From: Anaeromassilibacillus sp. An200 | Lineage (GTDB): Bacteria > Bacillota > Clostridia > Oscillospirales > Acutalibacteraceae | DNA length: 64,000 nucleotides | Reading direction: 5' to 3' | Assembly: GCF_002160025.1 (NCBI RefSeq) | Contig: NZ_NFJU01000010.1 | Span: forward strand, 1 to 64,000 | Shown: piece after piece, positions 36,412 through 44,339 of the stretch | How positions within the stretch are numbered: position 1 is the first letter of the stretch | Layout: the number at the start of each line of letters is the position of its first letter | Position numbers and translations under genes: made by a program | Notes under the pieces: generated by a model | Told to the model about the DNA's origin: nothing | Databases searched by the model: none | What the model saw: the letters and a program-made list of their open reading frames with translations, nothing else

Positions 36412-37248
36412 TTAAATGCCGATGTTGATCAGGTTCTTGGCGGAACGGAGCGCATTTGCCGCCCCCGTGGCCGGGGAAGCGCCGAAAGCTGTCTGAAAAT
36501 CCCGGATCCAGGAATTCATGCTGGTTTGTGTCTGTTCCTGACGAATTCGCAGGGACACTCTGGCCCGGATCGGACGTCCCGCCACGGAAAACATGGTGTA
36601 CTCCGACGCCAGATCCCGCAAATGGCCGCGAAAATAAAAATCTCCCCAGGCAAACGCCGTTTCCCTGGTGTGCGAGTTCCGGATGGCGGCAAGCAGTCCC
36701 TCCACCTCCGTCTGCACGGTGCGGGCCGTGTTGCCCTTTATGGCGTTGTTGATGCCGTTCGCCACAGCACCTCCAACGCCCTGCCGGAGCTTATCCCACA
36801 TAAAAGCATCCGCGTTGTTGACACGGTCGAAAATGAGATCGACGCTCAGTTCCACCCAGGGGCGCACCGCGGAATCCACATGAACCCGCTGCTCGCCTGT
36901 CTGCTCATCCCGCACCGCGTCCTGCCTTTTCACTTCAATGGAATTGGAATACAAAGCCAGAGAGGAAGGGTTGAACTGGACAGCCAGAATTCGCTGCACA
37001 CCGCTGGAAGACGTCTGTGCCGCCGTTGTGCCGCCCGTCAAAACGCTGCTGGCCGTTGCGGCCAGCCCTGAGATCGACGCCCCGGTTCCTCCGGCGGAAG
37101 AACCTGCCGATGCGCCTGCGCCGGTCCGGCGATTATCCCAGATAATCAGGCGCGCGCCGTTGGCCTTTCCCATCAGAGCACCTGTGGTGTCCGACGATGT
37201 CAGCTTACCTTTCAGGGCTCCCAGTTGATTTTGCAGAAACTGCGGCAT
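36412..37248 (-). CDS. CIS tube-baseplate adaptor (Pvc7/Afp7-like, no LysM), copy 1
   Basis: 278 residues with the same build as its downstream neighbour: flexible Gly/Ser/Thr-rich stretch (residues about 40-85), then ILAVQFNPSSLALYSNSIEV, VDLIFDRVNNADAFM, FYFRGHLRDLASEYTMFSVA and the end NLINIGI. It lies directly after the long coiled-coil gene and before copy 2. Function inferred from position and similarity. Confidence 0.7.
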   Translation of the reverse strand: MPQFLQNQLGALKGKLTSSDTTGALMGKANGARLIIWDNRRTGAGASAGSSAGGTGASISGLAATASSVLTGGTTAAQTSSSGVQRILAVQFNPSSLALYSNSIEVKRQDAVRDEQTGEQRVHVDSAVRPWVELSVDLIFDRVNNADAFMWDKLRQGVGGAVANGINNAIKGNTARTVQTEVEGLLAAIRNSHTRETAFAWGDFYFRGHLRDLASEYTMFSVAGRPIRARVSLRIRQEQTQTSMNSWIRDFQTAFGASPATGAANALRSAKNLINIGI

Positions 37249-37293
37249 ATCCTAAACCCTCTCCTCTCTTAAAAGTATCTCAGCGCAGGCGTC

Positions 37294-39843
37294 TTATTTC
37301 CAGCCGCGCCGGGCACGCTCTGATTGCAGGCGGCGCTCCATCTGGCCGTAAACCTTATCGGAGATGGTGCCGATCTGCCTGGCCAGTGTGCGATTGACCA
37401 GCTCGGCGATATCCTCCGCCGTCCTCTCCACCACCTGCTGGCGGATGTTGTTGATCTGTGTCTCATTCACCGTCTCCTGTGTGACGGTGTGCGTCTCTTC
37501 TGTCTGGCGCACCTCGTTCGTCCGGCGCTGTTTCAGCTGTTCCAGAAGTTCCTCGCTGAACAGCTGCTCCGGCGCACGGTGCACGATTCTGGCGGAGGAA
37601 CGCCGCCCCTCCTGCGGGACGGGAGCCTGCGCGGCCTGCTCCGGCTCCAGATACCGATCCACCACGGAATGAACCTGTTCGCGGACGGTATCCTGTATCT
37701 CGATCTGTTCCCGGCGCAGGTGTGTCAGTTCCTCCCGCTCCGTGCGGGAAATCGGCTGTTCCCGGACGGCGGCGTTCAGTTCACCGGCTCCTGCCGGGCG
37801 AAGGACTCCGCCGGCAATCGCGGCGGCGGGATCCCGCTCATACTGCATCAGCGCCTGATAGACCTCTCGCGTGCGCTCGTCGGCGTGCTCCAATATGGTT
37901 TCGAAGGCCGGGTTTTCCTGCTGCGGGTGCGACAGCTCGACCGGCTGCTCCTGCATCTGACGCAGGAACTGCTCCGGGTTCTGCATCGCCAAAAGGGAAT
38001 CGCGAAACACCCGCTTCGGATCGGGAGGAGGTGCGTTTCTCGCTCTCCTCTGTTCCTTTTGCTCCGTATTCTGCAATACCTCTTTGAGGATTTCCCGGTT
38101 CCGCTCGTCCACGCGGTTCAGCTCCCGCACCAGCTCCGTGGTTCCCGGCTCTGCGGGGGGGTGAGCCCCGTATGCTGCCGGACCGGCTTCTTCGCCTTCC
38201 CCGGAAACACCGGCTGCCGGGTGCGCCAGACGCACGGGAGGCTCCGCGCCTTCGCGGCTTTCCCCCGGCATGATCGCTGCGGGCGCAAGCGCTTCCTCAA
38301 ACAGCTGTCTGGAATCGGAGGAAACCTGTTCGGATGCTTGCGGCTGTGTCTGCTGCCCTTCCTCGCGCACCTCTTTGACCAGCTCACGGTTCTTTTCCCG
38401 GATCCGGTTGAATTCTTTTACCAGCTCCCTGGTGCGGATCTCGGCGGGGGAAGGTTCGGACGGGGAACGGCGCACCGTCTCCTCCTCCGCGCTGTCCGCC
38501 GGTGTATCCAAACGGTACACCAAATCCGCATCGGCGCTTGACGGATCGATCGGCGGGAATGGCCGCCCCGCCTGGCTGTTCTCATATTGCTGAAGCAGCT
38601 GGGTGAACGACGTTTCCTCCTGACGGTACAGCGCCGTCATCAGATGGTTTTCCGCTCCCTCCGCCGTATGGCGCACATACTGCTCTGTGTGGTATTCCTG
38701 ATACCGCGTCAGCGCGTTCTGCACCGACTGGCTCACCGCGCTGCGGATATCAATCCACTGCTGGTGATTGTGTCTGGCGGTCAGGCGGCTGATCTGCGTG
38801 GACAGCACCTGATCCGTCAGAGCCAGCAAAATTGCCTGCGCTCCCTGGGCCAGCACCTGCTCCTCCGTCTGCGGCGGGGGCAGAAGCTCTCCCGTCTCAT
38901 ACCGGTTGACATGGTGGTGCAGCGTCAGGTAAGTGCGCGGGGCGGCGGACGGCTCGACGCGCACAGTGGGGGCTGTGAGCGCACGTTCCGGCGTCCGGCC
39001 CGAAGCTGCGTCCTTTCGTCTGGCGGCCTGCTCCTTTGCCGCGGGCGCTGTTTCCGCATGTCCGGGAAGAATTGCTTCCTCCTCTTCGGTTTCCCTTTCC
39101 GGAGGAAGCACATGGACAAGCTGTGTTTCCTGTCCGGCAAACACCGTCTGCTTTTGGTTCCACAGGCTCAGCTCCTGGCTGACACGCGACTGTTCGGACA
39201 GCTTCAACTCATTGCGAAACAGGGAATCGGAGTAAAGCTGACGGTTCTGCATCAGGGAGCAGAAGGTTTCATAGACCTGTGCCGTCTGCAAACGGCTGTA
39301 TATCTCATTGTGCAGATAGTAGCGCGGAGCGGGCAAAGCAGGAGCCTGCGGCGTCTGCTCTTTCCCGGAGGGCCGTTCCTCCCGGTTTATCTGCGCAAAA
39401 ATCTTTTCCAGTCGGGAGGAATTCTCCCGATACAGCGTGTTCAGACGGCCAATGCTCACCGATTCGTCATACAGCTCGCGGACCTGCCGCATAAACTGGT
39501 TAACGTCTGTGACTCCCAGCTTATGCAGAACGGTGGAAACATAGACGCGGTCCTGATAAGTAAAATTCTGCTCCTGAGAAAGCAGGAGGCGGTTGACCAC
39601 ATTGTTGACCACATTCAGGGAAAGCTGATGGACATTGTTCTGGCTGTTGTTGACGGCAATCGTCGTCATCCCGCCCAGATCCTCCGGCAGCTCCGCCGGG
39701 GCGGTGGTCAGATAAAGCAGCTCCTTCGGCGTGATCCGGGATGGCATCAGCTCATAATTGGACAGCAGCTTTTCCTCAAACACGCTCGAAATCGTCAGAG
39801 GCGGCAGCCCCATGTTCAGTTGGATCGGCTTTTTCAGAATCAC
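37294..39843 (-). CDS. Long Gln/Glu-rich coiled-coil protein, tape-measure candidate
   Basis: 849 residues from a GTG behind AAAGGAGGAG. The N-terminus is ordered (LNMGLPPLTISSVFEEKLLS); the rest is helical and rich in Gln, Glu and Arg, with two related segments ELVKEFNRIREKNRELVKEV and ELVRELNRVDERNREILKEV encoded near 38.4 and 38.1 kb. No enzymatic motif. It sits between tube-type genes and adaptors. In phages and Pvc systems a long helical protein sets tail length, and no other candidate exists in this cluster. A scaffold role is equally possible. Confidence 0.5.
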   Translation of the reverse strand: MILKKPIQLNMGLPPLTISSVFEEKLLSNYELMPSRITPKELLYLTTAPAELPEDLGGMTTIAVNNSQNNVHQLSLNVVNNVVNRLLLSQEQNFTYQDRVYVSTVLHKLGVTDVNQFMRQVRELYDESVSIGRLNTLYRENSSRLEKIFAQINREERPSGKEQTPQAPALPAPRYYLHNEIYSRLQTAQVYETFCSLMQNRQLYSDSLFRNELKLSEQSRVSQELSLWNQKQTVFAGQETQLVHVLPPERETEEEEAILPGHAETAPAAKEQAARRKDAASGRTPERALTAPTVRVEPSAAPRTYLTLHHHVNRYETGELLPPPQTEEQVLAQGAQAILLALTDQVLSTQISRLTARHNHQQWIDIRSAVSQSVQNALTRYQEYHTEQYVRHTAEGAENHLMTALYRQEETSFTQLLQQYENSQAGRPFPPIDPSSADADLVYRLDTPADSAEEETVRRSPSEPSPAEIRTRELVKEFNRIREKNRELVKEVREEGQQTQPQASEQVSSDSRQLFEEALAPAAIMPGESREGAEPPVRLAHPAAGVSGEGEEAGPAAYGAHPPAEPGTTELVRELNRVDERNREILKEVLQNTEQKEQRRARNAPPPDPKRVFRDSLLAMQNPEQFLRQMQEQPVELSHPQQENPAFETILEHADERTREVYQALMQYERDPAAAIAGGVLRPAGAGELNAAVREQPISRTEREELTHLRREQIEIQDTVREQVHSVVDRYLEPEQAAQAPVPQEGRRSSARIVHRAPEQLFSEELLEQLKQRRTNEVRQTEETHTVTQETVNETQINNIRQQVVERTAEDIAELVNRTLARQIGTISDKVYGQMERRLQSERARRGWK

Positions 39844-39880
39844 GGGACAGCTCTCCTCCTTTCTCCGTCATTCGTGGGGG

Positions 39881-40873
39881 TCAAACATCCAGATGAAGCA
39901 GATTTCCATATTCCTCCGGCTCCGGCTGCCGGACTTCCTGCTCGTTACTGGGAACAGAGGGACTCTCGCTCCCAGCCTCGCTCCCGGAGCTGCTTTCCTC
40001 TCCGGTTTCGCTTGCGGCTCCGGCTGCATTCTCGGTATCAGTTCCACTTTCGGCGCTCGTGTCACTTTCGGCCCCGGTTTCGTTTCCGCTTCCTATGCTG
40101 GTTCCGCTTTCGGCTCCGGTGCTGCCTCCAGCCTCAGTACCGCTTCCAGTACCAGTGCTGCTTCCGGCTCCGGTTTCACTTCCAGTGCCAGTACCGCTTC
40201 CTGTGTCAGTGCTGCTTCCGGTACCGGTATCACTTCCAGCCCCGGTTCCATTTCCGGTGCCGGTGCCGCTTCCAGTACCGGTTTCGCTTCCGGCTCCCGT
40301 GCCGTTTCCAGTCCCGGTTTCCTCCTCATTGGGGGAACTCTTGGCATTGGTGGGAGGGTTGGCCGGTCCGCTGCCAATGTTAAACACGTCGGCGCTCGAC
40401 CACGGGATATCAATGCAGAGCATTTCATTGTAGTCAATGCGCGTCGTCTCCACCATCAGACCGGACTCCTTTGCGTCCAGCTCTCCATAATCCTTGCGCG
40501 TGACGGTGCATCCCGTAAAAACAAAGGTGCGCGCGACGACACCGGGAATAAATTGCCCCTGATAACGGCTGACAAACAACAGAACCGGCAGCACCAGCTC
40601 CGCGCCAAGCGGCAGCGGGTCGATATAATCAAGGCCGACATACCGATCGATCTCAAAATAAAAGCGGTTGGTATTCGGCTTTCTGCGTCTGTGAACATAA
40701 TCGTTCAGCCCGCCTTCCTGAATCAGCTCATATTCCATTTCCCGTGTAAATGTCCGGACCGATTTACACGGGAGATCGAACAGGAGCTCCACTCTCAGCA
40801 TAAAGTGGTTGTTGACAAGAGGAGCGTTCCCCTGATTGTATACAAGATAATTCCCATCTGTGATATTCGCCAT
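39881..40873 (-). CDS. CIS second tube protein (Pvc5/Afp5-like) with Gly/Thr/Ser repeat tail
   Basis: 330 residues from ATG 40873 after GGAGG. Residues 1 to about 170 resemble the alternate tube/tube-initiator proteins: NHFMLRVELLFDLPCKSVRT, RRRKPNTNRFYFEIDRYVGL and LMVETTRIDYNEMLCIDIPW. From about 180 the protein becomes a 130-residue run of short Thr-Gly, Ser-Gly and Glu-Thr-Gly units (about 40000-40330), ending in an acidic stretch. The tail is not expected inside a packed tube. It could be disordered, cleaved, or involved in loading. Confidence 0.7.
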   Translation of the reverse strand: MANITDGNYLVYNQGNAPLVNNHFMLRVELLFDLPCKSVRTFTREMEYELIQEGGLNDYVHRRRKPNTNRFYFEIDRYVGLDYIDPLPLGAELVLPVLLFVSRYQGQFIPGVVARTFVFTGCTVTRKDYGELDAKESGLMVETTRIDYNEMLCIDIPWSSADVFNIGSGPANPPTNAKSSPNEEETGTGNGTGAGSETGTGSGTGTGNGTGAGSDTGTGSSTDTGSGTGTGSETGAGSSTGTGSGTEAGGSTGAESGTSIGSGNETGAESDTSAESGTDTENAAGAASETGEESSSGSEAGSESPSVPSNEQEVRQPEPEEYGNLLHLDV

Positions 40874-40897
40874 CGTACAACCTCCTGCCAACCCGCC

Positions 40898-41113
40898 TTA
40901 CAGGCGGCGCGCTGATTTGCCAAGCTCAAAAATGCTTTTCTCCTTGGGCTTACTTTCCGAGGGATTGAGGCTGCTGTTAATGGAGGAAATCTCCTCACAC
41001 CAGCGCCTGCGGCTGGCATGAGGAAGCTCCATCACATCCTTCTCCCCCCAGTGAAAGTAATAGGAGATGAAGGACATTTCCCGATACAGCTCCTTTTCCG
41101 GATACAGCGTTAT
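40898..41113 (-). CDS. DUF6760-like small CIS protein with apparent ATA start
   Basis: About 71 residues, reading TLYPEKELYREMSFISYYFH then HASRRRWCEEISSIN and ending GKSARRL. This is the small protein found between tube genes in Pvc/Afp-type clusters (DUF6760-like). The expected start, overlapping the previous stop as in ATGA, is here ATAA, giving an AUA codon at 41113-41111. An internal ATG at residue 13 would remove the conserved N-terminus. Either AUA starts translation or the gene is weakly expressed. Role unknown. Confidence 0.6.
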   Translation of the reverse strand: MTLYPEKELYREMSFISYYFHWGEKDVMELPHASRRRWCEEISSINSSLNPSESKPKEKSIFELGKSARRL

Positions 41114-41472
41114 CCCTCTCGCGTAAAATTTATCGGCACCTCGTGAATTTCACCGCATTTGGGACAGACAACCTTCATCGTCGGCGGCTCAATATCGTTG
41201 ATCCGCTGGTACATATCCTGCAAAAACGCCAAATCCGCCGTGAAAAAACGCTCCACGATGTTGGGCACGATGGTGGGCATCCCCTCCAGCTCGGTGATCA
41301 CCTTGGCAAGCACCACCACGGTCAGATAGGAAGGGTTGCTCAGCACACGCGGATCCCGTGTGGCGCTGATCTCATCGCCCGCCGTCGCCAGGCGCATCTT
41401 TCCACGCTTGTGGACGTCTCCATTGGAATCCACATAGCCGCGCGGCAACTCAAATTCATACTCTGTTATCAT
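41110..41472 (-). CDS. CIS tail assembly chaperone-like protein
   Basis: 120 residues: ITEYEFELPRGYVDSNGDVH, a middle helix LTVVVLAKVITELEGMPTIV, and a C-terminal half zinc ribbon VVCPKCGEIHEVPINF. The layout matches phage tail-tube assembly proteins encoded behind tube genes in CIS clusters. A GGAGGTAGC ribosome site precedes the ATG. The CxxC pair may bind metal with another subunit. Confidence 0.6.
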   Translation of the reverse strand: MITEYEFELPRGYVDSNGDVHKRGKMRLATAGDEISATRDPRVLSNPSYLTVVVLAKVITELEGMPTIVPNIVERFFTADLAFLQDMYQRINDIEPPTMKVVCPKCGEIHEVPINFTREG

Positions 41473-41500
41473 ATGCTACCTCCGGAATGAAAACCGGAAT

Positions 41501-41527
41501 CTGCCGGAGGACAGAATCCTCCGGCAG
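41501..41527 (-). promoter_or_regulatory. Intercistronic hairpin after the tube gene
   Basis: CTGCCGGAGG and CCTCCGGCAG form a perfect 10-bp stem with a 7-nt loop, 15 bp past the tube stop codon. No long T-run follows, so it is more likely an mRNA-stabilising or attenuating element than a full terminator. It could favour high tube and sheath output over downstream genes. Confidence 0.55.
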
Positions 41528-41541
41528 CACCGGCATCGCTA

Positions 41542-42036
41542 TCAGTTCGGGATCACCAGTTCCTCATACGCAATTTCCACGGACTCAATCGCGACCTCGC
41601 TTGTGGAAGCGTTCAGGTCGGGAGCCGTATACTTGCAGACCCAGGCGTTGGTGAGCTGCCACGTCAGAGAGGAATCGATCGTCGTCTCCACCAGCGTTTG
41701 GGGGGAGCCCTCCTGAATGTTGATCAGTTCGATGGTCACATTGGAGCGGGCATCCTCGCCGCGGCGCTCCGTCACGCACTTCTTCAGCCAATCCTTGAAC
41801 GCATTGTTGCGCGTATAGCCGAACTTGAGCGTCACGTTGCCGTGCTTGACAAGACCCGGAATCTTGACGGGTGCGAGGCTGTTGGAGTTGCCCTGACGGA
41901 ACTCGATCACGTCGACGGTAGCTTCCACGCCGGTCACCTCGTTGAAGGCGGCGACGCCGCTCACAGAGTCAACCGTGACGAGGAAGTTCATTTTCGTTAA
42001 GGGGTAATACAGGCTCCCCGAAGTTTTATCAGCCAT
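41542..42036 (-). CDS. CIS inner tube protein
   Basis: 164 residues, the usual length of Hcp-like tube subunits of Pvc/Afp systems. It begins SGSLYYPLTKMNFLVTVDSV and has the family core EVTGVEATVDVIEFRQGNSN, PVKIPGLVKHGNVTLKFGYT and a terminal IESVEIAYEELVIPN. Hexamers stack into the tube that is driven into a target on contraction. It follows the sheath gene by 89 bp with its own AAAGGAG site. Confidence 0.9.
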   Translation of the reverse strand: MADKTSGSLYYPLTKMNFLVTVDSVSGVAAFNEVTGVEATVDVIEFRQGNSNSLAPVKIPGLVKHGNVTLKFGYTRNNAFKDWLKKCVTERRGEDARSNVTIELINIQEGSPQTLVETTIDSSLTWQLTNAWVCKYTAPDLNASTSEVAIESVEIAYEELVIPN

Positions 42037-42125
42037 CTTTTCATTCTCCTTTTATTGAAATCAGGTAGGATCCAAGACGGTTCCGCGCTGGCCGCTTCCG
42101 GCCGGCGCAGGCGTCTCTGCGGACA

Positions 42126-43832
42126 TTATTCTGCGGCAGCCTCTCCGCCCGCTCCGGCGGTGAACTGCGTCACACGGAAGATGACAAACTCGGCCGGACG
42201 GCTCGGCGCGATTCCGATCTCGCAGATCAGACGGCCGTTCATGATATCGTCCTGGCTCATGGTCGACGTTCCGATGTTCACATAGTAAGCCTCGGCCGGC
42301 GTCTCGCCCGCCAGCATACCGGCGCGGAAGAGGGACTCGAGGAACGAGGAAACCGTCATCTGCACACGCGCCCACAGCGAGGAATTGTTGGGCTCGAACA
42401 CCACCCAGTTGGTGGAAACGCGGATCGACTGCTCCACAAAAATGAACAGACGGCGCACGTTGATGTACTTGAAGGCGCTGTTGCTGCTGGCGGTACGCGC
42501 GCCCCAGATGCGGATGCCCTGGCCCGGCAGCGCGCGGATGAGGTTGACGCCCGCGGGATTGAGGATATCCTGCTCGCCGGTGGTATAGTTGACGGAAAGG
42601 CCGGTGCAGGCGATCGTCTCGTTGGCGGGAGCCTTGTGCACACCGCGGCTCACGTCCGTGCGGGAATACACGCCCATCACCGCTCCGCTCGGCGGAATGA
42701 AGGTGGGCTTCTTGGCTACGCGGTCATAGACCTGGATCCACGGATGGTACATGGCGGCATAGGTGCTGTCAACCATGTTGCGGTATTCAATGATATCGTT
42801 GGTCTTGCGCAGCTCCTGCGGGATATCGAGAACGGCAAAGCGGTTCTTCATGTTCTCGCAGTGGCTGATCAAAGCCACCACAACCTCCGGGATCGTGACG
42901 CCGGGCACCGCGATGATGCTGGCCACATCGTTCTCCAGGAAAGCCTGGATACCGGTGCGTTGGCCGGGGCCATTGTCCTCACCGATGAACACGCCCGCAT
43001 TGACGGCTTCCATGGTGCCGTCGCTGCCGCCCGTGAAGGAGATGGTGCCGGAGAGAACGCCCTTGCCGAGAATCACGGAAACCGGATTGTCCAGCGCGTC
43101 GCTCGGCTCAACCGCTGCGGCCACCAGACGGCTGCCGGACAGTTTGCGGCCCAGATATGCGGGAGACGTGGGATTGAGTGTTACGCCGGAGAAGGTCTCC
43201 GCGTCGCCGTCGCAGCGGATGGTGACATCCATCTCAACGGAATACAGGACCTTTTTCGGGACGATGGCCGTATCGACCGGATCCGCGGAGAATTTCTTCT
43301 CGAAGGTTACGGTATTCTCAAAGATAGCGGAAATGCGGTTCATCTCGCCCGCAAACTCAACCAGATCGCCCTCACGGAAGCCTTCCACGGATTTCGCCGT
43401 GTACACCGTGTCGCTCTCCTTCTTGATGAGCTGCATCTTTCTGCGGTTGGTGGACAGAAGGGAAACCTGGATGCGGTTGCCCCACTTTCCTTCGTTGGCC
43501 GCACGCATGGAAAGAATCCCGGCTTTGGCCGTCGCGATCGCAGCGTCCTCCGGCACAACGCGGCTGATGTAGCAGCGGGTGCCGCCGTTGATGAAGAACT
43601 GCTCCACGCTGTACGCAAGATAGCGGTACTCGCCGTGCGTGAACTCGGAGAGGAAGCCGCCGAACTGGCGCTGGAAGTCAGCGAAGCTCGTCACAAGGCT
43701 CGGCGCCCCGATGGTCGGGCCCTTCACGGTCATGCCGACAAAGCCGCCCGTGCTGGTTCCGACTCCTTCGATTGCGCGGGGGGAAGATTCAAATTCCTCG
43801 ACATACACACCGGGAGAAAAATACTCAGCCAT
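42126..43832 (-). CDS. CIS contractile sheath protein
   Basis: 568 residues. The N-terminus YFSPGVYVEEFESSPRAIEG is the hallmark of contractile sheaths, followed by TSTGGFVGMTVKGPTIGAP. The C-terminal domain has WGARTASSNSAFKYINVRRL, FVEQSIRVSTNWVVFEPNNS and the final PAEFVIFRVTQFTAG. One sheath gene is present where Pvc/Afp clusters often have two or three. The start codon is separated from a strong AGGAGGGC by 43 nt containing a perfect hairpin. Confidence 0.95.
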   Translation of the reverse strand: MAEYFSPGVYVEEFESSPRAIEGVGTSTGGFVGMTVKGPTIGAPSLVTSFADFQRQFGGFLSEFTHGEYRYLAYSVEQFFINGGTRCYISRVVPEDAAIATAKAGILSMRAANEGKWGNRIQVSLLSTNRRKMQLIKKESDTVYTAKSVEGFREGDLVEFAGEMNRISAIFENTVTFEKKFSADPVDTAIVPKKVLYSVEMDVTIRCDGDAETFSGVTLNPTSPAYLGRKLSGSRLVAAAVEPSDALDNPVSVILGKGVLSGTISFTGGSDGTMEAVNAGVFIGEDNGPGQRTGIQAFLENDVASIIAVPGVTIPEVVVALISHCENMKNRFAVLDIPQELRKTNDIIEYRNMVDSTYAAMYHPWIQVYDRVAKKPTFIPPSGAVMGVYSRTDVSRGVHKAPANETIACTGLSVNYTTGEQDILNPAGVNLIRALPGQGIRIWGARTASSNSAFKYINVRRLFIFVEQSIRVSTNWVVFEPNNSSLWARVQMTVSSFLESLFRAGMLAGETPAEAYYVNIGTSTMSQDDIMNGRLICEIGIAPSRPAEFVIFRVTQFTAGAGGEAAAE

Positions 43833-43851
43833 AATTTTGTTTGGTTTTGAG

Positions 43852-43882
43852 GAAACCTCAAAACCGCCCTCCTTTCAGATTT
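43852..43882 (-). promoter_or_regulatory. Ribosome site and folded spacer of the sheath gene
   Basis: Minus-strand AGGAGGGC (about 43875-43882) is followed directly by GGTTTTGAGG-TTT-CCTCAAAACC, a 10-bp perfect stem with a 3-nt loop, then about 20 nt of A/T-rich sequence to the ATG at 43832. If the stem forms, the Shine-Dalgarno is brought close to a usable distance. Without it the spacing is too long. Confidence 0.6.
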
Positions 43883-43955
43883 CTCATTTATTTTAAAATT
43901 TAAATGGAACACAAACGCAATGGGACGAAGCACGTCCCGGCAGGCAAGGACCGGC

Positions 43956-44339
43956 TCAGGTCATGATCTTCCCCTGTCCCGGCATAGTGATGCTGATAGC
44001 GCCGCCGTAGGAGCACATCAGCTTTCCGTCGTTGATCAGGGCAGGAATCCCGCCGATCAGCGGTCCCGGGCTGCAAACCCAGATCCCCATAGGAGCGGGA
44101 ACGCAGGGCATTGGGGTGAGAACCCCCAGCGCCGCCGCCGTGGCGGAAGCAACCGTCGGGTTCATCAGGGATGTGCACATCCCACAGGGACCCACATTCG
44201 TGATGGGAGCCGCGTCCTGGATGGTAGCAGCCGGCTTTCCATCCATCAAAACGGTAAGCTGTGAAGTAACCATCAGTTGACCCGGCGACATGCCCATCGT
44301 ACACATGACGGACGCGCCCGAGACAACAGGCAGACCCAT
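43956..44339 (-). CDS. PAAR-like spike tip, DUF4280
   Basis: 127 residues with the repeated Cys/Met/Gly pattern of DUF4280: MCTMGMSPGQLMVTS, ITNVGPCGMCTSLMNP, MPCVPAPMGIW and GKLMCSYGGAISITMPG. PAAR-like proteins cap the spike with a metal-stabilised sharp point. Here the gene lies upstream of the sheath rather than beside the spike gene, but on the same transcript. It abuts the previous gene without a gap. Confidence 0.85.
   Translation of the reverse strand: MGLPVVSGASVMCTMGMSPGQLMVTSQLTVLMDGKPAATIQDAAPITNVGPCGMCTSLMNPTVASATAAALGVLTPMPCVPAPMGIWVCSPGPLIGGIPALINDGKLMCSYGGAISITMPGQGKIMT

Noticed and set aside
40000-40330. Short regularly spaced repeats that might be a CRISPR array
   Set aside because: They are 6- and 18-bp coding units within one frame (Gly/Thr/Ser codons) without unique spacers.
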